DNA from: UBA1447 sp964612185
GTDB taxonomy: Bacteria; Bacillota; Clostridia; Oscillospirales; Acutalibacteraceae
Direction of reading: 5' to 3'
Length of the DNA stretch: 64,000 nucleotides
Assembly: GCA_964612185.1 (NCBI GenBank)
Contig: CAZTCR010000004.1
Span: 1 to 64,000, forward strand
In this document: piece by piece, positions 42,508 through 51,630 of the stretch
Layout: each line of letters starts with the position of its first letter
How positions within the stretch are numbered: the stretch's first letter is position 1
The notes under the pieces: generated by a model
The model's input: only the letters and a program-made list of their open reading frames with translations
What the model was told of the DNA's origin: nothing
Databases searched by the model: none
Position numbers and translations under genes: made by a program

Positions 42508-44998
42508 ACAGCGCAACCTTTCCGAAAAGACCGCCGCCGGGCGTTTCCCGTTCAAACACGAGCGCGGGGCCATGGTAACGCCCAACAGTTCCCGCATCCC
42601 ACTTTTCAAAGGTTTTTGTATGGACATATTGGTTTGCCGGCGTGTTGAACACCGTTACCGCCAGGCGGTTTTTGCCGGACCTTATAATTTTTGTGACATC
42701 CGCTTCAAACGGCGGCCAGGCGCAAAGTCCAATCGCTTTGCCGTTGAGTGTTGCCCGGCAGGCGACTTCCACTTTGCCGAGGCTCAGCACTGCTCTTTTG
42801 CCCGCGATGCCGATGGGCAAATCAAATTCGAGGGTATAGATGCATTCGCCGGAAAAATCATCCCCCGCATAGCTTGCCCACGGCCCCAAAACGGCGGGCA
42901 CCGGTTCTTCATTATATGTCACGGTCTCAAACTCCCGCTCCCCGAGGACAAAGGCTTTGCTCTTTTGAAACATCCAGCCGCTGTCGAGCGCTATCCTGTT
43001 TTTGAACTTGTGTTTTTGCGCGGGCGCGGGGAGGACCGGCATTTTTTTGTCCGGAAAGAGCAGCACCGCGCTGCCGGCGAAAGGTAATATCAAGGCCGTT
43101 TTAATGCTGTTTTCATCAGCGGTGTGTTCAATGGCAGCCGCTCTGCCCGTTTGCGGGTCAAGCAGCACGGGCGGCTTTTTCTCCGGAAACCGGGCGGATA
43201 TCACAATTTCCGTCATATCCTCGTTGGCGATGAAATACAGCGTGCCGTTTGCCAGCCGGCGGGCGGTGACGGATACACGCGCCTGCGCCGGTTCGATGGC
43301 AACAGGGCTTTGCAGCTGTTTCACCCTGTCCGTCACACGGCCGCCCGCCGCGGAAAATTCCGCCAGTTTCCGCGCCGCGGCGTCGGTCATGTGCCGGCAT
43401 TTTGGCAGTACAACCGTTTCGTAGCGCATCACGCCCACACATAAATTTTCGCCTTCGATCACAGCGGTTTCAAGCGCGTCGTCGTCGATGACATCAAAAT
43501 CTATCTTTTTTTCTTCCAGCGCCGCGGCAAGCGCGTCATAGTCCGCCATCACCTTCAGGGAATGCTTTGTGTTGCTCCACACATCCCGCACCGGCATATA
43601 CAGTGCTGTTTTTACCAACGGCTTGCCGAGCGACAGCAAATAGGACAGCCGCGCCGTATAATCGTGGAACGCGCCCAGGCACTGCCACATCGGGCTTTGG
43701 GGCGTCTGCACCGGGCGTTCGTTGGCCATGTACGGGCCGGACACACTGCTCGCAAGGGTCGCCGCGCAAAACAATGTAATGCCGCGCGCGAGCTGATAAT
43801 TGACAATCCACTTCATTTCAGCCGGTGTTAATCCCTGGCCGTACACGGCAAAAGATTCGCTGAGTGCCCAGGGACTGCCCGCCTGCCGCGCGACACTTGA
43901 CGCCCAGCGCGGAAAATGATAATTCGGCGCGTAATCCGTATTTTTACGGTCTTGAATAAGATTCTGCCCGCGCCGCCCGCCGGGGAATATCTGCCGCAGA
44001 ATCGTGTCAATCCCCGGCACATCCATCTCCCGGTACATGCGCAGCGGATGCGCGTAACCGTGGCGTTTCAGGCAGTCGATGCTGTCATCCCCGCCCAGAT
44101 GCCCGCCGAAAGCCATCCCGTTTGCGTTGCACCAACTCCGCATCGCGCCGAAAAAACTTTTGGCGAAGCGCTTGGACCAAAAATCAAAATAATCAATACG
44201 CGTCCGCGCGCCCTTGTCGTCCTGTTCGAACAGCTCATTGAGCCGCCCGACAATATCGTACCCTTTCTCCGCCATAAACGCTTCGGCAAAGCCGTCGCTC
44301 CAGGGAGGATTGGCAGCTCTGGTTTCATCGGTGAAAAGCATCGGTATTGTTTCGGGCGCGAACTTACCGATATACGGCATATACGGCGCGCAGCCGATAT
44401 CGATAAACGCCTGCACGGCTGCCGGGTTGAGCAAATCCGGGTACACCGGCTCGGAGGAACCGACCGGCATATTGACCGAAACGCTCACGAGCAGCCCGTC
44501 CGCCGGGGCGGCATCATTATTCATTACCCTTTTTGATAAACCGTCGGCATACAAAAAAGAAGCCAGCGCGTCCTCCCGGATTATTTCACCCTTGGCAACG
44601 GTTTTCTGCTTGAGTTCCAACCGCTTGCAGGCGAGGTGCGGGTATTTCTTTGTCACCTTGCCGCACGCGCTGCCGGAAGGCCAGCCGCCCTCGTCATAAA
44701 ACCAAATTCTCATCCCCAGCTTTTCCGCCTCGGCGGCGACGGCTTCGTAAATCTCAAAGTATTCTTTTGTCAGGTAATCGGGGCTTAAGGTCGTTTTCAT
44801 TGTCGTCGGGCGGAATTCCGGCGGTTCCGGCACAATCATCACCCCGCCGCCCCCGGCCGCGGTAAGGTCCCGCAGCTGGCCGATGAGCATTTCAGCGGTG
44901 ATCGGCGCGTTCCAGCACCACATATACACGGGGCGGTGGAATGCGCCGGGATTCTTAAACAGCTCCGCCTCAAATTTTTCGTTTGGTCTTGGCAGCAT
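42497..44998 (-). CDS. GH106-like alpha-L-rhamnosidase-related glycosidase
   Basis: 833 residues; ATG 44998 follows AAAGGTG. The N-terminal PVYMWCWNAPITAEML and AGGGGVMIVPEPPEFRP, and MRIWFYDEGGWPSG (about 96-109), are typical of the glycoside hydrolase family 106 group. The C-terminal 130 residues form a galactose-binding-like beta sandwich (FEADVTKIIRSGKNRLAVTV). No signal peptide, so it acts on oligosaccharides taken up by the cell. Rhamnosidase activity is the family's known reaction, but many relatives are uncharacterised. Confidence 0.82.
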   Translation of the reverse strand: MLPRPNEKFEAELFKNPGAFHRPVYMWCWNAPITAEMLIGQLRDLTAAGGGGVMIVPEPPEFRPTTMKTTLSPDYLTKEYFEIYEAVAAEAEKLGMRIWFYDEGGWPSGSACGKVTKKYPHLACKRLELKQKTVAKGEIIREDALASFLYADGLSKRVMNNDAAPADGLLVSVSVNMPVGSSEPVYPDLLNPAAVQAFIDIGCAPYMPYIGKFAPETIPMLFTDETRAANPPWSDGFAEAFMAEKGYDIVGRLNELFEQDDKGARTRIDYFDFWSKRFAKSFFGAMRSWCNANGMAFGGHLGGDDSIDCLKRHGYAHPLRMYREMDVPGIDTILRQIFPGGRRGQNLIQDRKNTDYAPNYHFPRWASSVARQAGSPWALSESFAVYGQGLTPAEMKWIVNYQLARGITLFCAATLASSVSGPYMANERPVQTPQSPMWQCLGAFHDYTARLSYLLSLGKPLVKTALYMPVRDVWSNTKHSLKVMADYDALAAALEEKKIDFDVIDDDALETAVIEGENLCVGVMRYETVVLPKCRHMTDAAARKLAEFSAAGGRVTDRVKQLQSPVAIEPAQARVSVTARRLANGTLYFIANEDMTEIVISARFPEKKPPVLLDPQTGRAAAIEHTADENSIKTALILPFAGSAVLLFPDKKMPVLPAPAQKHKFKNRIALDSGWMFQKSKAFVLGEREFETVTYNEEPVPAVLGPWASYAGDDFSGECIYTLEFDLPIGIAGKRAVLSLGKVEVACRATLNGKAIGLCAWPPFEADVTKIIRSGKNRLAVTVFNTPANQYVHTKTFEKWDAGTVGRYHGPALVFERETPGGGLFGKVALYVE

Positions 44999-45129
44999 AC
45001 AATCACCTTTTTCTGTTGGCTTTGTTTTAGGATATTATACGACGGTTCGGCAGAAATTAACAGATGGAAACCGGGATTTTTATTACGCGCCCGCTTGAAA
45101 GCCGTCTCGGTAATTTATATGATTTTCCA

Positions 45130-45158
45130 TTGACATTCCTGCTTTAAAATTATATTAT
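45130..45158 (+). promoter_or_regulatory. Promoter of the DUF4474 gene
   Basis: TTGACA (45130-45135), 17 bp, TATTAT (45153-45158), about 100 bp before the start at 45260. A possible minus-strand TATAAT for the GH106-like gene lies at 45034-45039. Confidence 0.6.
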
Positions 45159-45259
45159 ATAATTCATAAAGGTAAGCAAGTTTTACGCCGGCTTTTTATT
45201 CAAACCGGTCTTCGGCTTGCGGCTGATGAAGGGTTCATGATTGTATGGAGGTGCTTTGG

Positions 45260-46177
45260 ATGAAAAAAACACGCAAGGCGTTCTTCTCGCTGACCGCTGC
45301 TTTCCTGATGCTGCTTACGGTTGTTCAGGTTCCGGTTTTGAGCACAGACAGAAAAGCTTGCGCGGTCTTGCCCGAAACGGAAATCCGCGCGGTTCAAACT
45401 GCCCCTGCCGCAGTTGAACCCCTAACCGAACCCGCCGCCCCGGCGCAAAAACAGACCATCGCCGCGCAGCCGACCGGCACGGCGGTTTTGGCCGAATCGA
45501 CGCCTGCGGCACCCGAACCCCGGGCAGCACAACCCGCGGCAGTCTCCGCCCAGCCCGCTGCCGATGAACCGCAAACCATACTTCCCGGTATCATCTATGA
45601 TGAGGAAAACGGCGTCCTTTACGGCCCCAACGGAAAGGGCTTGCTCTATGCCGGTTTCGACTATGATATGAACCAAGACTTGTTTTATTCGTCCATGAAC
45701 TGCTGGCAGAAAGCGTTCGGCTACAACAATCTGTATGATACCCTTGCCCCGCTCGGTGCCATGTTTTTTGACAATCGCGCCGTTTATTTCAATTACGGCG
45801 GCGTCAATTGGATGTTAAAACTCTGGAAAGGGCAATACGGCATCACCAGCGGCGCGGAAGTCGGTATGTATAAACAAAGCATCCTTTCGTCCACCCATTA
45901 TAAGGGTGTGAGTGAAGAAGATTTTGTCATGATGGACCTTACATTATACCGGCACGGCGAGCTGTACTATAAGCGGGAACCGCAGATGCACTGGTGGCTT
46001 TCCGGTTTCATTTTAGGGGATGTCACCGTCCCGGATAATCTGCGCCTTGAGACGAATGTTACCTTTAAAGACGCGGAAATGGCAGGCGCCTTTCTTTTGG
46101 CGCTGAGCATGGGAGAAGACACGCAGGATGTCCTTTATACCGTGGAGGGCAGCACCGTCAGCTTAGTCTGGGAATAA
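45260..46177 (+). CDS. Exported DUF4474-domain protein
   Basis: 305 residues from ATG 45260, 6 nt after GGAGGTG. A signal peptide (about 1-33) is followed by a Pro/Ala/Glu-rich linker (about 40-110). The DUF4474 domain includes DYDMNQDLFYSSMNCWQKAF, YFNYGGVNWMLKLWKGQYG and ITSGAEVGMYK. The function of DUF4474 is unknown; it is common in Clostridia. It is the only plus-strand gene between 21 and 60 kb and ends at a strong terminator. Confidence 0.88.
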   Translation: MKKTRKAFFSLTAAFLMLLTVVQVPVLSTDRKACAVLPETEIRAVQTAPAAVEPLTEPAAPAQKQTIAAQPTGTAVLAESTPAAPEPRAAQPAAVSAQPAADEPQTILPGIIYDEENGVLYGPNGKGLLYAGFDYDMNQDLFYSSMNCWQKAFGYNNLYDTLAPLGAMFFDNRAVYFNYGGVNWMLKLWKGQYGITSGAEVGMYKQSILSSTHYKGVSEEDFVMMDLTLYRHGELYYKREPQMHWWLSGFILGDVTVPDNLRLETNVTFKDAEMAGAFLLALSMGEDTQDVLYTVEGSTVSLVWE

Positions 46178-46201
46178 CAGCAGTAATAATGAATGAATGA
46201 A

Positions 46202-46235
46202 TGAACGGACGGGTGCAAGCCCGTCCGTTCATTTT
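46202..46235 (+). terminator. Terminator after the DUF4474 gene
   Basis: TGAACGGACGGG (46202-46213) pairs with CCCGTCCGTTCA (46220-46231), followed by TTTT. Confidence 0.85.
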
Positions 46236-46373
46236 GCGCAGCCACGGCGGATTGCGTTGGCCGCTTTAATTTTCCTTATACTAATTCACGATTTAAAAAC
46301 CTCTAAAAAATCAAGCAAAAACTTTGATATATGCGGTTTTGCGCGAATTTTTTAGTTTGGTTTTCATGAGTGA

Positions 46374-47816
46374 TTAAGTATTATTGTCTTTTTTGGCCGC
46401 GCCGGCTTCCTTCTTTTTCTTTTTGCGCTCTGCATGCTCTAAATAAAAGATGTAAATCTCATAGATGACAATCGCGCCCGCGGGGATGAAAACCGTGAAT
46501 ATCATCCCGATATCCGTCTGCGCAAACCGGATGACATTGCCTACACCCGCCGCGTGCCATATCACTTTGCCTTTGACAATGTTCGCGGGTACGGGCACGC
46601 TGTCCGGCAGGGGGTTGGCGTCCCCCTTCGTTGTAAAGGAAAGGCTGCCGTCACTGCCAACATTAACGACTTTGACACGGTGCGTTGTGAGTTTTGAATC
46701 CGAAGATTTCCGGTCGAAGGTGATGACATCATTCGTTTTAATATCCTCGGGTTTTACAGGCTTCACCAATATCAGGCTGCCCGCGTCGAATGAATCTTTA
46801 AATGGACCTTCCATGCTCCCTGTGAGCACATTGTAAAACTGGTAGCCGAAAACCGTCGGGGTGCCATCGTTCATTTTACTGGTGAGAATCAACACGGCCA
46901 ACGCCGCGATGAAGAGAATCATCACCGCAACAACAGCTCTGCTTACTGCCGCGGCGGCTTTTTTCAGGTTGCCCTTTTTCTTTTCGGTGATCTCTGCTGC
47001 CTGTGGTTCTTCCGCCGATTTTTCATGTAAATCGCTAAACCTTGTTTCCGGCAGCAGTACGGTATCCGGGGTATCCATATCCGCAACGCCTTCAACTTGA
47101 GTGCCAGTGATATTTTGCGGCAGCACAGCCGTTATTTCGTCGGGTGATATGTTCAGTGCGGAAAACGGCAGCGGAGCAATCGGTTCCCCGCCGGCACATT
47201 GCGCGGTGCTGTCCGGTTCGCCGGCTGCCGGTTTGTCTGCCTCTTGCAGTGCCGATTCTTCCTGCACGGGTACGACAAAAGGAAATGCTGCCGGCGGTTG
47301 CTCCGCGTCTTGCGGCGCGGCCGGTTGAAAGGATTCTGGCGGCTCAGCAATTCCCGATTCCGGGGCAGCGGGATTAAATGCCTCTTCCGGTTCCGTCAAC
47401 TGCGCGTCGGTTTCTATGCCGGTTGTTATAGCTCCGGTTGACCCGGTCGGAAGGATACTGCCGAACATGCGCTGCAGGCGCATCATCAATTCTTGCGTTA
47501 CAAACGGATAACCGATAATTTCATCCGCGAGCCCGCTCCATTCGTCGCTGATATTTTGGAGGTTTTTGCTGCCGGTTACTAAAACACAGCAAATGGCCGG
47601 ATTGTGCGCCTTCACGCCGCAAAAAAATTCCGGCACTTCTTTACTGCCCGGGTTTTCATCATACCGCAGCACAATATCGGGTTTTTCATCCCTAACGGCG
47701 GCAAGCATTGCCTGCGCGGGGACAGCGTTAACCTCTGCGCTCAAATCCGCAGCCAGAATATATTTTTCCAGCGCGGAAGCCGTTACGGTCAGGTTATCAT
47801 TTATCAGTATTTTCAT
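46374..47816 (-). CDS. SipW-type signal peptidase fused to a pseudo-receiver domain
   Basis: 480 residues from ATG 47816 (GGAG 8 nt upstream). Residues 1-118 follow the response-regulator receiver fold, but the phosphoacceptor register reads PDIVLRYDENPG (Tyr52 where Asp is expected) and the late Lys-Pro-Phe reads YPF. It is thus a probable non-phosphorylated pseudo-receiver. A long Pro/Glu/Ala-rich linker (about 120-290) precedes a membrane segment and an ER/SipW-type signal peptidase domain: NVLTGSMEG (catalytic Ser), TTHRVKVV (His in place of Lys) and TTKGDAN, then a second membrane segment. It probably processes SipW-dependent fibre subunits encoded nearby. Confidence 0.85.
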   Translation of the reverse strand: MKILINDNLTVTASALEKYILAADLSAEVNAVPAQAMLAAVRDEKPDIVLRYDENPGSKEVPEFFCGVKAHNPAICCVLVTGSKNLQNISDEWSGLADEIIGYPFVTQELMMRLQRMFGSILPTGSTGAITTGIETDAQLTEPEEAFNPAAPESGIAEPPESFQPAAPQDAEQPPAAFPFVVPVQEESALQEADKPAAGEPDSTAQCAGGEPIAPLPFSALNISPDEITAVLPQNITGTQVEGVADMDTPDTVLLPETRFSDLHEKSAEEPQAAEITEKKKGNLKKAAAAVSRAVVAVMILFIAALAVLILTSKMNDGTPTVFGYQFYNVLTGSMEGPFKDSFDAGSLILVKPVKPEDIKTNDVITFDRKSSDSKLTTHRVKVVNVGSDGSLSFTTKGDANPLPDSVPVPANIVKGKVIWHAAGVGNVIRFAQTDIGMIFTVFIPAGAIVIYEIYIFYLEHAERKKKKKEAGAAKKDNNT

Positions 47817-47891
47817 GCGGTATCTCCGTTTCAACTCAATTGGAAGCACCCCCTGCGATGTTGCACCGCAGCAGACAGGTCAACTATCGTT

Positions 47892-47920
47892 ATTATAGAA
47901 TTATTCTTCCCGAATCGCAA
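47892..47920 (-). promoter_or_regulatory. Promoter of the pseudo-receiver/SipW gene
   Basis: TTGCGA (47915-47920), 17 bp, TATAAT (47892-47897), 76 bp upstream of the start at 47816. Confidence 0.5.
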
Positions 47921-48016
47921 GCCCTTTTCGAAATTCTGCCTTTGCCAAAACAAAAGCCCGCCCGATCCGGGTGAATCAGGGGGCTGACGGCTGCTTAATC
48001 CGGTTTACGGGTATCG

Positions 48017-49405
48017 TTATTTTTTCTTCCTTTTATAAAGAATCAGCTGAACGGCCAGCGCCGCCAAAAGAAAAGCGGCAACCAGCGAAATAAGATAAAC
48101 CGGCATACTGTCGGAGGTGTCCGGCAGTTTCCCGGGTGTTGTTGTGGTTTTTTCGTCATCTTCTCCGCTTTCGTCCGCAACGGTGTATACCAGGCGGAAG
48201 CCGTAGTCATACATGCGGTACTGGTTCCAGGCATTGGGCACATAAAGCCCAGCGGTGACATGGTCAAGTACAATTGCTGCATCCTTTTCCAGCGGTTTCC
48301 CACCGAAAACAGCGTTGACATGGGCCGTCGCGCCGGGCGTTTTGTTGACAAAGGCTTTGATGGCAAAATCACCGCCGCGCCCCTTTTCCGAATCGGTGGT
48401 GTCAAAGGGTTTCGCTGCCTGGTCAAAACTGAACCGCAGCCCTTGTGTGTATAAAAAATCGTAAGCGAACTGAATCACTTCCGAATCGGTTTCCATCATA
48501 TGATAGTTCGGTCGATACGGGTAGGTATTCCTTGTGCGTTCGTCCGTGTTTAAAAAGGTTATGCCCCATATCTTGAACTCATTGGTCAGCATGTTCAGTG
48601 CGGAAGCCGGTATCGGTTTGCCCGTGGTTGAGTTGCTGCTCCAGTTGGTTATGCCGGTTTGGGCGTTTCGCGTAGTACCCAGTACATTATATGCGGTTTC
48701 CGGGGGTAAATCGGTAAGGCTCGTTACATTGTAAAACTTACGCAAATAATCGGCGTAACTTGAATAGCCCGCCGCAGCGAGGTTCGCGTCCCTGTTCATC
48801 ATTTGCGGAAGGGTGATGTCGAAGGTTTCCGGCACACCGTAAAAGTCAATCAGCGCGTCATTGACGCAGCGCAGCGGGGCTATCATTAAATTGATATTCT
48901 TTCCGTCAAAACCCTTGACATCCAGGCATAAGTCCGTGCGGTAATACGGGGATGTAATGGTCGGCAGCATGGCGGTGTAAGCGGACCCGAACGCTCTGCC
49001 GAACCGCTGCGAGTCGGTGAGTACACCGGTCTGTACTGCAAACAGATTGTTTGTGCGCGGGAGCATGTTTTCGGTTGTAAACGCGTAATCCGAATAGGTC
49101 AGTCTTTTGCCTGAGTTGTTCACGATTTTCATTTTGAAAGTCGCGTCGGCATTTGATTCGTTTTGGAAGCTGTCGAGGAATAACCGGGTGTAGCGGTTAA
49201 AATCGAGGTTGACCGTATTGCCGGTAATCATCGCCGGCGTAATGGTCAACACATAATACCCGGCGCCGTCGGTAAGCAGGTTGCCGTCCAAATCAGACAG
49301 CCAGCCGTCCGTGGTGGTTGCCGCGCGCGCAGAGGGGACCGCCATGCCGCACAGCATAAGCAGTGCTAAGGCAAACGATAGTATTGCCGCTGTCTTCTTT
49401 TTCAT
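48017..49405 (-). CDS. Exported wall-anchored protein with LPDTS sorting signal
   Basis: 462 residues from ATG 49405. Signal peptide 1-29. A large beta-rich body contains segments such as LDFNRYTRLFLDSFQNES that I do not assign. The C-terminus is a sortase signal: KLPDTSDSMP, a hydrophobic helix and a KRKKK tail. The motif is LPxT-S rather than LPxTG. A class B sortase gene lies in the same locus (58514-59272). Its place between the two SipW genes suggests an anchor or partner for the fibre proteins. Confidence 0.8.
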   Translation of the reverse strand: MKKKTAAILSFALALLMLCGMAVPSARAATTTDGWLSDLDGNLLTDGAGYYVLTITPAMITGNTVNLDFNRYTRLFLDSFQNESNADATFKMKIVNNSGKRLTYSDYAFTTENMLPRTNNLFAVQTGVLTDSQRFGRAFGSAYTAMLPTITSPYYRTDLCLDVKGFDGKNINLMIAPLRCVNDALIDFYGVPETFDITLPQMMNRDANLAAAGYSSYADYLRKFYNVTSLTDLPPETAYNVLGTTRNAQTGITNWSSNSTTGKPIPASALNMLTNEFKIWGITFLNTDERTRNTYPYRPNYHMMETDSEVIQFAYDFLYTQGLRFSFDQAAKPFDTTDSEKGRGGDFAIKAFVNKTPGATAHVNAVFGGKPLEKDAAIVLDHVTAGLYVPNAWNQYRMYDYGFRLVYTVADESGEDDEKTTTTPGKLPDTSDSMPVYLISLVAAFLLAALAVQLILYKRKKK

Positions 49406-49441
49406 CAAACCACCTTCTTTCCGGGGACATCACAATTGTTC

Positions 49442-49484
49442 GAGTGCCCACCCGGCGCCGGTGAAGGCGCCGGGCTTCGCACTC
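49442..49484. other. Strong GC-rich hairpin
   Basis: GAGTGC and GCACTC outer arms enclose CCCGGCGCC/GGCGCCGGG. It lies between the fibre-subunit gene 49612-50385 and the LPDTS gene. No T run follows in either direction, so it may stabilise mRNA or attenuate readthrough. Confidence 0.6.
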
Positions 49485-49611
49485 AATGAACTCTTTATGA
49501 ATCTACGGGATGATTAATTCACTGAGTAATGCTTGAGAGGGGTCACATTCCCGTTGTGAATTGAATCGCGGAGCAATGCCTTCTACACCGGCATATACGC
49601 CCTGACTTTCA

Positions 49612-50385
49612 TCACGGGGTAATACCGCCAAGGAATGTTTGTACTGCCAACTCGGTCGGTGTCCAGGTTGCTGCGGCTTCGCTGACGGCCTGGAGCGTCT
49701 CCGTGGTAATGGTCAGCCTGTAGTCGTTTCCGCCCGGAGTTGTGCTGGTGGTGTTGCTGATGACCTGCGACAGATAGTCGGGCGCTGTGATAGCAGCAAT
49801 AGCCGCATCCTTTTGCGCTTCGGTCAAACCGGTCGTTGTAACAAACGCCGCTGCTGAATCGTCCCAAATGGTGACATCATACAGGGTGGTGTTGACAACC
49901 GCCGCATCCTTGAGCTCGATAGCTGTGATGAAGAGGTCGGTGACATCGCCGGGAGCCAGGACATCCATGTAATAGTAGTAGCCGTCACCGCCGTACAGCC
50001 AGCCGGTTGTACCGGTGCCTGCCCATTTGCGGACAAGGGAGCTGTTGTCGGCATCGCCGTTATACATATCGGAACCGTCCGGATCTGCAAGCACAAGGCC
50101 CGCATTCTCAACGCCATCCCAGAACTCGGTGTAGGTGATACGCACGATCATGGGGATTTCGCCGGTGTTCCTGACGCCGACTTCTTTGGCAACTTCGATT
50201 TCGGGGGTTAAGCCATCGGGTGGCGGGTCAAAGTTTTCTTCAAGGTTTGAGTTGTAGTCCTTCACTGAAATGTAGTTGTCCGCGGTGTCTGTCTGTGAAA
50301 AGTATGCGAAGGTGCCGCCGATAACCGCTATCAAAAGCGCGGCTACAAGGGCGATTGCCGGGAGTGTTTTTTTCATCCTTTTCAT
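49612..50385 (-). CDS. TasA/BsaA-like SipW-dependent fibre subunit 1
   Basis: 257 residues from ATG 50385, directly after AAAGGAGG; the frame extends upstream without a site. The N-terminal signal has the SipW-substrate form: LIAVIGGTFAYFSQTDTADN. The mature part is a jelly-roll-like beta protein with TGEIPMIVRITYTEFWDG and GDGYYYYMDVLAPG, shared in outline with the two other subunits nearby. Such proteins polymerise to extracellular fibres or camelysin-like coats. It follows the SipW gene at 50456 by 70 bp. Confidence 0.85.
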   Translation of the reverse strand: MKRMKKTLPAIALVAALLIAVIGGTFAYFSQTDTADNYISVKDYNSNLEENFDPPPDGLTPEIEVAKEVGVRNTGEIPMIVRITYTEFWDGVENAGLVLADPDGSDMYNGDADNSSLVRKWAGTGTTGWLYGGDGYYYYMDVLAPGDVTDLFITAIELKDAAVVNTTLYDVTIWDDSAAAFVTTTGLTEAQKDAAIAAITAPDYLSQVISNTTSTTPGGNDYRLTITTETLQAVSEAAATWTPTELAVQTFLGGITP

Positions 50386-50455
50386 GTTTGGTCCTCCTTT
50401 AAATTTGTGTGATTGTTTTATATAAATTGTCTTGCGCGGCTGCCCGTTTTCCCCC

Positions 50456-50962
50456 TTAAACGGTGTCCCGCTCAGACTTTTTATATCGCTCGTTGATGCG
50501 GTCAACAATGAGTTTTGCCAGGAGTATGATGAAAACCGCGCCGATAACAAAGTAGTTCTGAATATATTGCACCCCGTAGCCCGCAAGCGGCAAATGGTAA
50601 TTGATTACCTTGCCCCGGACATCCGCAAACGAGACGGGTCTTGGGTCGCGGGCGTCATTCGCGTCCCCCTTGGTCCAAAACTCCCTGCGCTGCGCATTCA
50701 CCTCGTCCACCCGGTGGGTGACCATGCTGCGGGCATCGTCGTTTTTGCTGAAAGAGATGATGTCGTCTTTTTGAACACTCTCAAAACTCACGGATTTATA
50801 GTAAATCACCGTGCCGGGCGAAAATGCCGGTTCCATGCTGCCTGTGAGCACCACAACGGGTTTGAATCCGACCGCAAGCGGGGCCGCAACGAATAAAACC
50901 GCGGCAATCAGCAGGTAACATACGGCTGACGCGATGCCGAGAATTCTTGTGAGTATTTTCAA
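50456..50962 (-). CDS. sipW: SipW-type signal peptidase I
   Basis: 168 residues starting at TTG 50962, 7 nt after AGGGGAGG. Membrane segments lie at both ends. VVLTGSMEPAFSPG holds the catalytic Ser and VTHRVDEV has the His that replaces the usual Lys, followed by TKGDAND. This is the archaeal/ER-type subclass that cleaves TasA-like proteins. It sits between fibre subunit genes 1 and 2. A second SipW domain in the locus belongs to the pseudo-receiver fusion. Confidence 0.92.
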   Translation of the reverse strand: MKILTRILGIASAVCYLLIAAVLFVAAPLAVGFKPVVVLTGSMEPAFSPGTVIYYKSVSFESVQKDDIISFSKNDDARSMVTHRVDEVNAQRREFWTKGDANDARDPRPVSFADVRGKVINYHLPLAGYGVQYIQNYFVIGAVFIILLAKLIVDRINERYKKSERDTV

Positions 50963-50975
50963 GCTTCGTCCTCCC

Positions 50976-51590
50976 CTAAATCGCTGACCAGATTAAGTTG
51001 ACTCCGGAAACTGTAAACTCCACCGCCCAGGTGTCCGCTGCCGCGGCAATCTCCGCCTGTACCGCTTCCCCGGAGATGTTCAGGTTGTACACGGCACCGG
51101 AGTAGTCCGCGGCGTGCAAATCGTTTGAAACAGGTTGGAGCTGCAGCGCGTCTACGAGCAGGGAAGTGGTTTCGCCCGGTTTTAAAATCTTATTGTAGTA
51201 ATACCAGCCGTCGAGGTATGTCCAGTCCGCCGCGGCGGTCGGCCCCATTGTAACGGTTACCGCGCCCGTGAGCAGTTCATTGGCCTGCGCGTCATAAGCG
51301 GGTGTCCACGACGGGCTGAGTTTGACGCGGACAACCGCGTCCCTGTTCCCGTTGTTTATCATAGACACATCTTTATTGAGGGTATCCCCAGGCAGGGTGA
51401 GCCGGTTGTTTTCAAAAATATCAATCAAATCCACCTTGAAGGTGCCGATGGAAATATAGTTGTCGGCCTGCCCCAGGCTTTCGGAAAAGGCAAAGGTACC
51501 GACAACCGCGGTCAGGACAGCCGTCAACGCGATAATCAGCGCCAGGCGGATGATTCCGTGACCTTTCCGGGTGGTCGTGTTCTTTTTCAT
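50976..51590 (-). CDS. TasA/BsaA-like SipW-dependent fibre subunit 2
   Basis: 204 residues from ATG 51590 (GGGGGAGAG upstream). Signal segment LTAVLTAVVGTFAFSESLGQ, then ADNYISIG, as in SipW substrates. The body shares NNGNRDAVVRVKLSPSW and WTYLDGWYYYNKILKPG with subunits 1 and 3. It lies 13 bp upstream of sipW and is surely cotranscribed. Function inferred from family and context. Confidence 0.85.
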   Translation of the reverse strand: MKKNTTTRKGHGIIRLALIIALTAVLTAVVGTFAFSESLGQADNYISIGTFKVDLIDIFENNRLTLPGDTLNKDVSMINNGNRDAVVRVKLSPSWTPAYDAQANELLTGAVTVTMGPTAAADWTYLDGWYYYNKILKPGETTSLLVDALQLQPVSNDLHAADYSGAVYNLNISGEAVQAEIAAAADTWAVEFTVSGVNLIWSAI

Positions 51591-51630
51591 ATCGGCTCTC
51601 CCCCTTTCCAATCGATTCAGCCGGTTTGTC

